A DNA stretch of 64,000 nt from Cyanophora paradoxa (lineage: Eukaryota; Glaucocystophyceae; Cyanophorales; Cyanophoraceae). Positions within the stretch are counted from its first letter, which is position 1, and each line of letters opens with the position of its first letter. Positions 23,264 through 34,371 of this stretch are shown one piece after another. The stretch covers positions 372,001-436,000 of the forward strand of contig QPMI01000560.1 of assembly GCA_004431415.1 (NCBI GenBank), in the 5' to 3' direction. The notes beneath the pieces are model-generated. The model was not told the DNA's origin. It saw only the letters and a program-made list of their open reading frames with translations, and did not search any database. Made by a program: the position numbers and the translations under genes.

Positions 23264-23989
23264 GCTGGGCCTGGGGCGGCGGGCGGGGCGCGGGGACCGG
23301 CACGGGGGCCGGCGCCGGCTTCTTGGGCTTGAGGGATGTGAAGAGGCCGTCCTGGAGGATGCGCACGCGCGCCGTCGGCTCCCCTTTGCTCTCCTTCAGC
23401 CGCTTCATCGCCGCGTCCACGATCTCGCGGATGTCGCCGTTGTCGTGGTACTCTTTTTTGAACGCCTTGAGCGCGTCCACGATCAGGCGCTGCATCGAGG
23501 GCCCTCCCGAGCGGTTCGTGTGAGAGTTCGCTTTTCTAAAGAGCTGCGCCGCGCCGCGTCAACAAGGAGCGTGTAATCGAGTGCGAAGGCCAGAGAGAAG
23601 GGCACCGTGTGCCCGAAGAGGCCCGCTTCTTTAGCGAGGATCTGGTGCGGCAGCGGCGGCGCCATTCGCGGTTAGAGCATTCGCGGGCTAGATCTTCTTT
23701 GCGAACACGCACCTTGACGATCTTGTGTAACGAAGCATTGCCTTTCTGCACAGCCTCCACCTCCACCTGCACTGTGCTGTCATGACATGGGGCTACGCGC
23801 GCGCTCGTTTGCCTCTCCGCGGCGCCCGGAAAGCGCACTAAGTAAGCGTAGCACACATCGAGGAAGGCGTCCGACTCCTCCACATTCTCCTCGCTTTGCT
23901 CGGCCTCGACTACCTGCGGCAGCGGTCACGCTCGCCTGGCGCGTACGTAGGGCGGATACCTTCGTTTTCTGCTTGTCGGGCTTTCCCAT
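21134..23989 (-). CDS. UIM-containing coiled-coil protein
   Basis: ATG at 23989 gives MGKPDKQKTK, then exons 23713-23913, 23564-23641 and one starting at 23489 join through introns of 46, 71 and 74 bp. These encode a globular N-terminal part (FLDVCYAYLVRF, then RLIVDALKAFKKEYHDNGD). A low-complexity Ala/Pro region with a GCC repeat follows, then an Arg/Glu coiled coil (about 22290-22450), a Ser-rich linker and, near the end, a match to the ubiquitin-interacting motif EEAELRRALEESLREA (about 21500-21570). The protein ends ELEELTRLCLGL at 21134. The role is presumably ubiquitin binding. Exon limits between 21600 and 23300 are only approximate because the sequence is so biased. Confidence 0.6.
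23221..23264. repeat. CGG/GCC trinucleotide repeat
   Basis: At least a dozen GGC triplets in a row, encoding an Ala run on the minus strand. Likely length-variable. Confidence 0.9.
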
Positions 23990-24312
23990 CGCTCGTGGGA
24001 TGTGCAGAGTGGGATCGCTCGCCTTGAGGCCTAGAGTCGGATCGCCTCCCGCCTAGAGTCGGATCGGCGTCGAGCAGCCGACCAGCAGCGATCTTAATGT
24101 GCGACCGATACTGATACGAATGCGCCAGATGCCAAAGCGGCTGAGGTTCGCTTGCTTGTTTGCCCTGTACCCGGGTAGCCAGAGTTGTCTGAGTTGGAAG
24201 TCGAGAATGCGAGAAGCAAGCGCGTGTTAAGCTTTCCGAGCGTGGAATGTGCAGCAAGGCGACCGTACAAAGCTAGGCCATCGAAACGCGCTCGACTGAC
24301 GTTATCGATACG
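23990..24312. promoter_or_regulatory. Divergent intergenic region
   Basis: 323 bp separates the starts of the UIM gene (-) and the TVP38-like gene (+). It contains two adjacent AGAGTCGGATCG copies (24031-24066), possibly regulatory or just a local duplication. Confidence 0.35.
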
Positions 24313-26281
24313 ATGCAGTGGTTGACCAACCTGATGCGGCGGTTCCGCCAGCCGACCAAACATGAGCTCATGATGGCCGCGGGCGTGACAGCCTTCGCGC
24401 TGATCTGCATCGTCATCATAAAACTCGGGCTCATCGAGTCCCTGCTGCTCTTCATCGTGAGCGCTTTTCATGGTTCGCCGCGCATTCTCAGCGAATGACG
24501 GCTACGCGTAGGATTCTATGCCGCAGGGCGTGCAGTTCCTGCTTATCGGGTGCGCATATGAGGCACCGGTGTGGTTGCGCGGTCCCCGCCGGCTCAGGGT
24601 CGCGACCTTGTGCAGGGGTCTGATTGCGCTCTTCTGCATCCTCCCGCTGCCCGGGTTCTTCACGGCCTTCTGGGGCGCCTCGGGGTCCGCATTCCGCCTC
24701 CGACTCTTGTGCTGCGTTAGCTTGAGGCGCCGCCGCGCAGCTTTATCCTCGGATTCTGGCAGGGGTGTCTAATCTCCAGCATCGGCACCATCGTCGGCTC
24801 GATGCTCGCGTTCGGCGCCGGCCGGAAGCTCGTGCGACCCCCGCCCTCTCCCCCCCTCCCCCCCTCCCGGCGCTCGCGCCGCCTGAGCCGCGCCGCAGCT
24901 TAGCAGCTACGTGGAGCGCAAGATCAAGGCGTACCCCAAGTTCAACGGTGCGCGCGTCGCTCCCGCAGCGCGAGCGACTCCTGACGGGCGCGCAGCCCTC
25001 AACCGGGCCATCCAGGAGGGGGGCCTGAAGGCGCGCCGCCGCCCGGGCGCCCCGCGCGCCCCTTCTGCCCTGAACCGGAGGCCCGGCAGGTGGTGTGGCT
25101 GTTCCGCATGGCGCCACTGCCCTACGCCATGGTCACCATACTGCTCTCGGCGACCCCGACCAAGGTGCCCCGCGCGACCCCCGGAGCGCCGCCCCCGCAG
25201 AGCCCGCCGCCCCCGCAGTTCTGGATGTTCGCCGTGGCGACCTCCGTGGACCCTGTCCGCCTTTTCGCCGACGTGTAAGCGCCGCCCCGCGCGCCGCCGG
25301 CGCCGACGCCGGCGCCGGCCCACGGGGGCGGGGCGCGGGGGGTCAGATACGTGGGGAGCCAGGCGCGGGACCTGCACGACCTGATCGCGGGGAAGGGGGA
25401 GATGACGGGCCCGGAGAAGTTCGCGCTGATCTTCGGCCTGGGCCTCGCCATCGGCGTCTGCGTCCTCATCTCCGTCTTCATCGCCCGCGCCATGCGCAAG
25501 TACAACCTCATCGCCGACCCCGCCGACGTCCGCCGCCGCCGCCGCCCCGCCTCCCGGACCCGCCCGAGCCGCCGCCGCGCAGCTCAAGGAGGAGAAGCTG
25601 AACCTCATGCGGGAGGACAGCAGCCAGAGCGTGCAGCAGGCGCGCCCCCGCCCCGCTCCGCTCCGCCCCACGCCGCCCGCCCCGCCACCCTCTGATTCTC
25701 CCGCAGTACCGCTTCGAGGTGGGGGACGGGGACGGGGACGGGGAGGCGCACGACGAGGAGACGGGGAACCCGCTCGTCCTCTCCGGCCGCTCCGTGCCGC
25801 TGGGGCCGGGGGGCGGGCGCGGCGCGGCGCCCCCCGGCGAGCCGGCGCACCCGCACATCGGCAAGAGCTACCTCAACGGGGGCCACGCCGGCCCCTCGCC
25901 GCCGACGCCGGCGAAGGGGCCCCGGCCCTCCCCGCCGCCCGCCGCGCAGCCCGAGCCCCGCCCTCCGCCGTGCCCAGCGCGGCAGCGGCGGCGGCGGCGG
26001 CGGCGGCGGCGCGGGGCCCGGCGGGGCCGACGCCGCCGCCGACCGCGGCGGAGGCGCTGCCCTTCACGACGTCGTTCAACTTCGGGGAGGGCCCGAGCCC
26101 CGCCCTCGCCGCCGCCCTGGCGAGCCTGAAGGAGCCCCCCGGCCCCCCCGCCTCCTCCTCGGACGCCGCCGCCTCCGCCTCCGCCCGCCGCCTCGCCCTC
26201 CTCGCCGGCAAGGGCTCCAAGTCCAACCTCGCCGCCCCCGCGGCCGACGAGGACTCCCCCCGCCCGCCCTCGCGCGGATAG
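24313..26281 (+). CDS. TVP38/TMEM64 (VTT/DedA-type) membrane protein
   Basis: Exons 24313-24456, 24527-24549, 24616-24684, 24741-24831, 24899-24947, 24996-25030, 25090-25164, 25219-25274, 25347-25527, 25583-25639 and 25707-26281. The product begins [13 protein letters not shown], has a first membrane helix ([18 protein letters not shown]), then the VTT hallmarks ([27 protein letters not shown]), further membrane segments and a last helix ([18 protein letters not shown]). The family acts in Golgi and ER membranes as a lipid scramblase or trafficking factor. A long hydrophilic C-terminal tail follows. Introns at 25031 and 25640 start with GC. A GCG repeat near 25980 coincides with a frame change, so the last part of the tail is uncertain. 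Confidence 0.85.
25979..26013. repeat. GCG/CGG trinucleotide repeat
   Basis: A run of GCG triplets in the tail of the membrane-protein gene; coding frame changes across it, as expected for slippage or a sequencing indel. Confidence 0.85.
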
Positions 26282-26397
26282 CCCCCCCGGCCCGCTCCCC
26301 CGCCCCACCCCCCTCCCTCTCCTGAAAGCAACAGCGATGCGTAGTTATGCGTACTAGGACACGCGCGGCTCGCGATCGGGGGCTCCTGGCGTGGGCC

Positions 26398-27983
26398 CTA
26401 CTTGGGGAGCTCGGCCTGGAGGGTGGCGACGAGCTGCTCCTGGGTGTACTCCTTGGTGAGCACCGACTCGCCGAGGGCGCGCATGAGCACCAGCGAGAGC
26501 TGCCCGTCCGCCACCTTCTTGTCCACGGACATCGCCGCCAGGAACTGCTCCACGCTGAGCTCCTGCGGCGGCCGCGTCGGCAGCCGCGCGCGCTCGACGA
26601 TGGCCGTCGCGCGGTCCACGTCGGCCTGGGCGATCCAGCCGAGCTTGGCCGACATGCGCGCCGCCATGCACATCCCCGCCGCCACCGCCTCCCCGTGCAG
26701 CCACTCCCCGTACCCCATCCCTGCCCCGCCCGCGTCAGGCCAGCGCCGAGGGCTGAGCGGGGCGGCGGGTCGGGCGCGCCGTTCTCGATGGCGTGGCCGA
26801 AGGTGTGGCCGAGGTTCAACAGGGCGCGCATGCCCGTGCTCTCCGTCTCGTCCGCCTCCACGATCTCCGCCTTCCGCCGGCACGACCGCTCGACCGCGTA
26901 CGCCAGCGCCTCTGCCCCGGCCCGCCCGCTCAGAGGCGGGCGGACAGCGCTTGACGGCGAGGCACGTACCGGGGTCGCGCTGAAGGAGCTTGTCCATGTT
27001 CGCCTCGAGCCAGTCGAGGAAGGGCAGGTCGTTGATGAACGAGTACTTGATCACCTGCGGGCCCCGCCGTTTGAAAAGGAATCCGGGGCGGGGAAAAGGA
27101 GCGCGGGGCGCGCCTCGGCGATGCCAGCGCTGAGCTCGCGGTCCGGGAGGGTGTTGAGGCTGCTGGTGTCGACGAGGACGCACTGCGGCTGGTGGAAGGC
27201 GCCGATCATGTTCTTGCCGAGCGGGTGGTTGACGCCCGTCTTGCCGCCCACGGACGAGTCCACCATCGCGAGCAGCGTCGTCGGGACCTGGATGAACTTC
27301 ACGCCCCGCTGGTAGGCCGCCGCCGCGAAGCCGGTCATGTCGCCCACGACGCCGCCGCCGAGCGCGACAAGCGTCGTCCGCCGATCCAGCCGCTTCTCGA
27401 GGCACGCGGTGAAGATCTGGTCCAGCACCTGCAGCGTCTTGTACTCCTCGCCATCCGGCAGCTCGACGGTCTCGACCTTGAGGGTCCCGTCGGCGCGCAG
27501 CGTGTCGACGACCTTCTGCAGGTAGAGCGGGCCGACGGTCGTGTTCGTGACGATCAAGCACGTCTTGCCCTTCACGTGCTTGCGCAGCATCTCCGCGGCG
27601 CGCTTCGTGTCGCTCAGGATGTTGCTGCCGATGTAGATCGGGTAGCTACGCGCGCCGAGGCCGACCGTCAGCTCGACCAACTTCGAGCTGCTAGCCGACG
27701 CCGACGACGAGCACTGCAGGTCCATGGGCGCGGGGGAGGCGGGCTGGGAGCGCGGCGTGGGCCGGCTGGCGGTGACGAAGATATTGCTGCGGAACCGCAG
27801 GGAGCGCGCCTTCGGCACGAACTGGAACTTGCTGGCCGACTGCAGAGGCTGGTTCGGCCTCCGGACGTCCGCCGCGCGCACACTGGAGCGCTGGGCGCCG
27901 ACCACAGCCCCGGACGCGCTGCTCTGGACAAGCGAGCAGGGCACTGCAAACGCCGCGACGCTGCCGTTCGCGCTCGCCTGCAT
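26398..27983 (-). CDS. aroB: 3-dehydroquinate synthase, plastid type
   Basis: Exons 27114-27983, 26970-27054, 26780-26911 and 26398-26720. The spliced product is full length for the family, with the NAD-binding [11 protein letters not shown], substrate-site motifs [10 protein letters not shown] and [10 protein letters not shown], and metal-binding histidines in [10 protein letters not shown] and [10 protein letters not shown]. It converts DAHP to 3-dehydroquinate, step two of the shikimate pathway. About 90 residues precede the catalytic domain and are rich in Ser, Ala and Arg, fitting a plastid transit peptide. It is a stand-alone enzyme, not part of a fungal-type AROM fusion. Introns 1 and 3 start with GC. 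The start lies 100 bp from the divergent epsilon-tubulin gene. Confidence 0.97.
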
Positions 27984-28083
27984 CTTGGTCGGTTCCTGGG
28001 ACGAAACGCGATACCCCTCTAACTAGGTCTGCTTGCGCGCGCGAATGGCCGAGCGAGCCGAGCGATAGCGACAGCGACAGCGA
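27984..28083. promoter_or_regulatory. Short divergent intergenic region
   Basis: 100 bp between the start codons of aroB (-) and the epsilon-tubulin gene (+), presumably a shared promoter. It ends with GCGACA repeats. Confidence 0.4.
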
Positions 28084-30418
28084 GATGCCGAGGGAGCTCA
28101 TCACGATCCAGGTCGGCCAGTGCGGCAACCAGGTCCGCGCCGCCAGCGCCGACCAGCGCATCCCTCACCTGCGCGCCGCCCGGTGGCGCTGCACGCCGCT
28201 CGCAGATCGGCTGCCGCTTCTGGGATCTCGCGCTGCGCGAGCATGCGTTTAACACGAAGAACGCGACGTTCAACGAGCCCCTCTCGAGCTTCTTCCGCAA
28301 CGTCGACACGCGGTGCGCCGCGCCTGCTGCGGAAGCTTCGTACGTGTCGTCGACACCCCATAGCTGAGGCCTGCGCCGCTCCCGCCACGCCAGGTATGAA
28401 GACCCGCTCGATATCCCCGTCGGCGACGGGACGGGCAAAATCCGCACGCTCAAAGCGCGGGTGCGGCGGCGGCCGTGGCGCTCTCGCACGCTTCTTCTCG
28501 CCGCGCACGCGCGCTGCCGCTGAGAGCGGGACGCGGCAGGCGGTGCTCATCGACATGGAGGAGGGCGTGCTGAACGAGACGCTGAAGGGCCCGCTGGCGG
28601 ACCTCTTCGACACGCGGCAGCTCATCAGGGACGTCTCCGGCGCCGGCAACAACTGGCGCGCCGCCCCGCCGCCCCGCCGCCCGTCGCGCGTTGCGGCGGC
28701 GCTCACGCGCGCGGGCGCAGGGCGCACGGGCACGAGGTGTACGGGCGCAAGTACGAGGAGGAGATCGTGGAGAAGGTGCCTCCGCGCACCGCGCCCCGGG
28801 GCCCGGCCCGGCCGGCGGCGGCGGGGGTCCGACCGGGGCCTGCGGGGGGCAGGTCCGGAGGCCGGTGGAGTTCTGCGACTCGCTGCAGTCCTTCTTCCTC
28901 ATCCACAGCATGGGGGGCGGGACGGGCTCGGGCCTGGGGACGCGGGTGACGGGCCTCCTCGAGGAGCACTTCCCCGACGTGTACCGCTTCACGACGGCCG
29001 TCTTCCCCTCCGCCGACGACGACGTCGTCACCTCCCCCTACAACAGGCCCGCCCCGCCCCCGCCCGCGCGCACGCACGCCTCCGCCTGCGCCCCTGAGGG
29101 AGGCGGCGCAGCGTGCTGGCGCTGAACGAGCTGGCGGAGCACTCGGACTGCGTCCTCCCCATCGAGAACCAGGCCCTCCTCGAGATCTGCTCCCGCGCCG
29201 AGCAGCCGGCGGGGCCCTCCGCCGTCCGCCCCTTCCCCTCCTCATCCAGGGCCCCGGCTGACGCCGGCGGGGGCGGCAGGCGCCGATCAAGAGCACGATC
29301 ACGGGGGAGGGCGTCCCCTCCGCCTCGGGGGTCGCCCGCCCCGGCGCCCCCGCCCCCGCCTCCTCCTCCTCGACGAAGAAGCCGTTCGACGCGATGAACG
29401 CCATCGCCGGGCACCTCCTCATCAACCTCACCGCCTCCATGCGCTTCGAGGTCACCCGCCTCCCCAGCGCCCCCGGCCCTCCCAGCCACCTGCCTGACTG
29501 ACCGCCCCCAGGGCCCGCTGAACGTGGACCTCAACGAGATCACGATGAACCTCGTGCCCTACCCGCGCCTCCACTTCCTCGTCTCCGCCCTCGCCCCCCT
29601 CCACACCCTCGCCGACCTCAAGCGCACCCCCCGCAAGCGCGCCTCCCCCTCCTCTCCCGCCCTTCATCTCCTCCCTCGCCCCGCTGACGCTCGCGGGCAG
29701 CGTGGACTCGATGTTCAGCGAGGTGGTGTCGCGGGGCCACCAGCTGATCCGGGCGGACCCCTGGCGCTCGCGCTACCTCGCCTGCGGCTTCCTCGTCCGC
29801 GGCGACGTCCAGATCTCCGACGTCAACCGCAACATCGCCCGGCCCGCCCCGCTCCCCTCGGCTCGCTCTGCTTCTCTGAGGGGGCGCGGGGCAGGCTGCG
29901 GCCCGACATGGACATGATCTACTGGAACCAGGACGGCTTCAAGGTCGGCCTCTGCTCCGTGCCCCCGCAGGGCGCCGTGCGCTCCCCTCCCCGCCGCCCC
30001 CTCCGCCGCCCGCCCCGCCGCTCACGCTGCGGGGCAGCCGTACGCGGTGCTGTCGCTGGCGAACAACTGCTGCGTGGCGGGGACCTTCGGGGAGATGACG
30101 GCGCGCTTCCGCCGCCTCTACAAGCGCAAGGTCTACGTCCACCACTACACCCAGGTCCCCCCGAGCCCCGCCCAGCCCGGGGCGGGCCGCCCCTGAGCCC
30201 CGCTCTCCTTAGTACATGGAGGAGGGGCGGTTCGAGGACGCCCTCCACAATGTCGACCTCCTCGTCCAGGCCCGCCCGCCCCGCCTTCCTTCGCTTCATG
30301 CGCCTTCCCTGGCCCTCCGCTTGACGCATGAGCGCAGGAGTACGAGGAGCTGGCCCGGGCGGTGGCCCCCCCGCAGGCGCCCCGGCCCCCGCCCCCCGCC
30401 CCCTTCCCCTACTTCTAG
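28084..30418 (+). CDS. TUBE1: Epsilon-tubulin
   Basis: Fourteen exons: 28084-28131, 28206-28312, 28394-28460, 28540-28655, 28721-28775, 28853-29046, 29112-29196, 29280-29450, 29512-29636, 29701-29841, 29895-29973, 30038-30154, 30213-30269, 30338-30418. The product has the tubulin start QVGQCGNQIG, the GTP-binding signature GGGTGSGLGTR and features specific to the epsilon class: FWDLALREHA, SSFFRNVDTR, KKPFDAMNAIAGHL and YWNQDGFKVGLCSVPP. Epsilon-tubulin is needed for triplet microtubules of centrioles and basal bodies, so the organism should build flagella or centrioles. Seven of thirteen introns start with GC. The C-terminus is short and Pro-rich. Confidence 0.95.
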
Positions 30419-30487
30419 CGGGGCTGCACAGAGAAAAGAAATCAAGGAATAGGGTACAGGAAGCAAGCGAGGGGGGTGGGGTAGGGC

Positions 30488-31773
30488 CTAGAGGAGGGCG
30501 GCGAGCTCGTCGAGGCGGGAGAGGCGGTCGAGGGGCAGCGTGGGGGGCGCCCCCGGGCCGGGGAGGATGCGGGGGTTGAGGGCGGCGAGGACGCCCCCGG
30601 AGCCGACCTCGAGGAAGAGGTCGGCCCCCGCCGCCGCGATCGCCCGCACGCACGCCTCCCACCGCACCGGCTCCGTCACCTGCCGCACCAGGTGCCCCCG
30701 CACCGCCTCCTCCCCCTCCACGAAGCCGCCCGGCACGTTCATGGCGACGGGGGCGGCGCCCGGGGCGATGGGGAGGGCGGCGAGGAGCGGGGCGAGGGCG
30801 TCGGCGGCGGGGCGCATGAGGCCCGAGTGGAAGGCCCCGGCGACCTTCAGCGGGATAACCCGCTTGGCCCCCGCCGCGCGCGCCGCCGCCGCCAGCGCCG
30901 CCACCCCCTCCGCTGCCCCCGAGACCACCACCTGCGCCGCACAAGGTGTGAGGCGCGGCGGAAGCGCGCGGCGAGGGGCGGGGCGGGGCGGGGCGGGCCT
31001 GGCCGGGGCAGTTGAAGTTGGCGGCCCAGACGCGGGCGGCGGGCCCGGCGGCGGCGACGAGCTCGGCGACCTTCGCCTCGGGAGGCCGTGGACGGCGGCC
31101 ATGGCGCCGGCCTCGGCGCGGCACGCCCGCTCCATCAGCTCGCCCCGCGCCCGCACCACCGCCAGGCACTCCTCGAACCGCACCCGCCCCGCCGCCGTCA
31201 GCGCCGTGTACTCCCCTGCGCCGCCGCCGCCGCCGCGCGGGCATCTCAGCGCCGGCGGCGCGCGGGCGGGCGGTGCAGGGCCGGAGGAGGGGCGCGCCGA
31301 GGCTGAGGCCGGCGCAGGCGACGACGCGGAGGTCCGGGGCCGCCTCGCGCAGGGCCCGCAGCACCGCCATCGAGGCGACGTAGATCGCCAGCTGCGCCGC
31401 CGCCCGTCAGGCCCCGCGGCGAATTCGAACCCGGGCTCGGGGGCGGCGGGCCTGGCTGTTGGCGGTCTCCGTGAGGGCCTCGATGGGCCCCTTGAGCATG
31501 AGCTCGCCGAGGGGCCGCTGCAGGAGCGCCTCCGCCTCCTCCACCGTCCGCCGCGCGCACGCGAACGAGGCGATGAAGTCCGCGGACATCCCCACCGACT
31601 GGCTCCCCTGCCCGGGGAACAGCAGCGCCACCCGCTTCCGCGTGTCAGCTGCAGGCGCCGATGACAGCGCCCGCGTTCTCAGCGCCGGCGCCGCCAGCGC
31701 TCCGCCTGCAGCACGCGCGGCTCAGCGCGGCGGTACCGATCTCCGGCGCCGCGTTCAGGCGAGCGCACCGCAT
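30488..31773 (-). CDS. fabD: Malonyl-CoA:ACP transacylase, organellar
   Basis: Exons 31695-31773, 31452-31648, 31298-31391, 30999-31215 and 30488-30931. Motifs are the N-terminal LFPGQGSQ, the nucleophile motif GLSLGEY with the catalytic Ser, GAMAAV, the catalytic His in AFHSGLM, NVPGG and EVGSGG. It loads malonyl groups on acyl carrier protein in type II fatty-acid synthesis. The short Arg/Ala/Cys-rich N-terminus (MRCARLNAAPEIGTAA) is compatible with organelle import. All four introns start with GC. One base seems missing near 31080-31084, where the frame shifts between GAMAAVHGLP and EAKVAELV. The stop is only 69 bp from the convergent epsilon-tubulin stop. Confidence 0.92.
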
Positions 31774-33195
31774 CGCAGCGCGCGGGGCAGCATCGCTCGT
31801 CCGGCGCCGGTCTCTGCCGATCGGTGAGCCCGTGTCGCACTGATTTTGTTCGCTGGACGAGCAGAAGGTCTGATGCCTTGCCTTGCTGGATCCGGACAGC
31901 TTGCGCAACAATCGCCGATATCGATGGGGCAGGATGGCCCGGATGGCCGGGTATGGACTTGGCAGGGATACCGGATTCGGACCTTGCGGCGCAGGATGAT
32001 GTTCATCGTACGCCGACGTCGACCGATGCGATCGAGACTGCGGCTGTCAGCTAGACATTCTCAGCCCCGTGGAGCCCTTTGGAGACCTTTCGGCCTGATG
32101 GTGCGGGGGGGTACGTATGTCACCAAAGCTGGGTACTGCGTGTATACCGGTAGCTGCGCAGAAAACGCGTTCGTACGGACTCGTGCCGTACTACGGTACG
32201 CATCCCATCGCTCGACCAGCAGGCGGTTGCAGACCAACGCTAGCTGCATCCCCCGGCCTGCGCTAGGTGGGAGTAGTACTAGTAGGTTCCGACGCAGCGC
32301 CGGGCCGGTCGCCGTCGCCGAGTCGCCGGCGAGTCCAGGACTCCAGGACGCCAGGACTCGCCGAGTCGTCGGCGAGTCGTCGTTCGACCGTCGACGTCGG
32401 ACGCCTAGGGTGACGCAACCGCGACCGTGGGCCTAGCCTATCGGCCGGCTAGGCCTGCAGCTGCTCACGATTGAGCTCTCAGCGGCCGGCCCGGCGGAAG
32501 CTGCAGCCGCAGCAGCTGCGCATATGCATGCAGCTGCAGGCGAACGGCAGCTGACAGTGAGATGGCGGTGGCCAGCTGCAGCTACGACCGTGCCCATCTT
32601 AATGAGGTGCGAGCTGAGCTGCTTCCCGAGTTCTCGCACTTCGAAATTCAGCCCGCATGCCCGGCGCGGCCCGCGCACGCGCGCCGCCGGCCGCGGGATT
32701 CGGCCCGGATCCGCTAGCCATAGAAGGACGGGGATGGCGGAAGGCACTGGGTCCGGCGCTGCATCGCCGCCGGCGCGAGCTGCCTAAGCTTCCGAGCCCC
32801 GCCAGCTGCAGGCGCCGCTAGAGGGAGCCGGCCCTAAATGATTTACACGCTACAGACCAGTCCGCTGACAGGCCGGCGCTTCGTGCGCGTGCGCAGCTCT
32901 TCTCTCTAATCGCGCGAGAATTGGCGCCGCCGCCAAGGGAGCCGCCCTGGGGGGTCTCGCTCGAGGCGGCCGGCAATGCCATCGCCATCGAGACGCGGTG
33001 AGCGCGCCGGCCTTGGAACGCGCCGAGGCAACTGCATGCATGTTACGTACATGCTTGTGCTCTGGTCGACGCATGCCCGCGCGCGGGCGGGATATGCGCA
33101 CAGGCAGAACTGGGAATCGCGGGATGCGCTTATCTATGCTTGACGCGCGCATACGCAGGGAGTGGCCTTCGAGTGATATATATCACCCGAAATGT
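31774..33195. other. Intergenic region with hairpin
   Basis: No gene supported. Around 32300-32400 CGAGTC and GACTCG words recur, including an inverted repeat at 32327-32363. Ends with a TATATA stretch (33176-33184) shortly before a possible small gene. Confidence 0.4.
32327..32363. repeat. Inverted repeat
   Basis: CGGCGAGTCC and GGACTCGCCG are complementary arms of 10 bp separated by 17 bp that contain two CCAGGA copies. Confidence 0.7.
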
Positions 33196-33450
33196 ATGGC
33201 GTACCGTGCAACAATTCAGATGCCTGTGGACGTCGGCTTTTTTAATCGACACCTCATGTCGAGGTGCGGCGGAGTGAACGAGACCAAGGCGGCGGACGAG
33301 GTGCTGGCTGAGCTCGAGCCGCCGCACCCGGGCGACCCGGACGGCCTCGGCGCCGTCCGCATCCACCGCCACGTCAACTCCTACTTCGGCGCGTGGCCTT
33401 TCAGCCTCGAGCTCAAAGAGAGACTGAAGTCGAAGCTCAAGCAGTACTGA
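33196..33450 (+). CDS. Possible small protein, 84 residues
   Basis: An ATG at 33196 (MAYRATIQMPVDVGFF) opens a frame ending KERLKSKLKQY at 33450. The part after NETKAADEVLAELE has balanced composition unlike random GC-rich frames, with a Lys-rich end. A TATATA stretch lies just upstream. I recognise no family. It may instead be the first part of the gene that follows at 33536, but no in-phase splice was found. Confidence 0.4.
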   Translation: MAYRATIQMPVDVGFFNRHLMSRCGGVNETKAADEVLAELEPPHPGDPDGLGAVRIHRHVNSYFGAWPFSLELKERLKSKLKQY

Positions 33451-33535
33451 CCGACTTCAGAGGCGGCTAAAGCTGAAGCTTAGATCTAGATCTAGAGCCG
33501 ATCGGGATCACGCGCTGGCGCTCACTGTGCATCAG

Positions 33536-34139
33536 GGTGGCGCATCGAGGGTCACTACCTCTACGCGAGTCGCCGGTGCGAGCAACCCCCCCCCCCCCTC
33601 ACCTCCCCCCCCCCTCCCCCGCCCCACCCCCCTACCTCCCCCTCAACTTCCCGCCCCCCACCCCCCCCCCCACCCCCCCGCGACATCTCATTTCACATCT
33701 TGTCTCAGGTTGCCCGACGGCTCGGGGATGGGTTGTCTGGCGCACGTTGTATTTGAGGAGGGCCGCTGGTACCCCCTCCCCTCACCTATAGGCATCCCTC
33801 CTTCCATTTTCCATCCTCCCCCCCCCCCCCCCTGGCCTCTCCATCAGCCCGCCCCACCCCTCACAACGTTCAAGTAACCGTACCCCCCAGGACTACGCGG
33901 CATATGATGGAGCACGTAAAGGCGCTGGTTGGGATGCGCACCAGCTGCCCGGAGGGCGAGATCGATCGCGAGGCAGGCTTCCGGTGCGCTGCAGCTGCCG
34001 ATCGGGGGGCGGCATGTACCCCCTATCCGCTCGCGCTCACCCGCGCGCGCACATGTGCAGGCTGAACACCTTCTACTTGGCTCACCGGAACCCTTCCTTC
34101 CTCGGATTCCTCCCCCACTACAGTCCGCACTTGAATTGA
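33536..34139 (+). CDS. Unrecognised protein with C-rich introns, 5' end unresolved
   Basis: Exons 33536-33575, 33709-33768, 33891-33983 and 34061-34139 join in phase and read WRIEGHYLYASRR, LPDGSGMGCLAHVVFEEG, MMEHVKALVGMRTSC and LNTFYLAHRNPSFLGF, ending SPHLN. The amino-acid composition is balanced, which in this GC-rich setting supports real coding. The first two introns are made almost wholly of C runs. I do not recognise the family. The upstream exons are missing; the small frame ending at 33450 may belong to it. Confidence 0.55.
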
Positions 34140-34371
34140 CAATACTTGTTAAAACTGCATGCGCGCGCTTCTAAAGAGTGCGGCGCACCCTCGCAGTCGT
34201 CCGTCAGATTCTGTGCCGCACCATCGCGAAGTACCTGCTGGCGGTGAGTTGTACGGCACAATCTTGAGCTTATGATCAGCTGCGATGCAAGGAGGCGCGA
34301 TCGATGCCAGGGCTGCGCACACGCTAGATCCCTTGGCTTTCTGCTTTGACTACACTTCACCCCCGGCTCAG

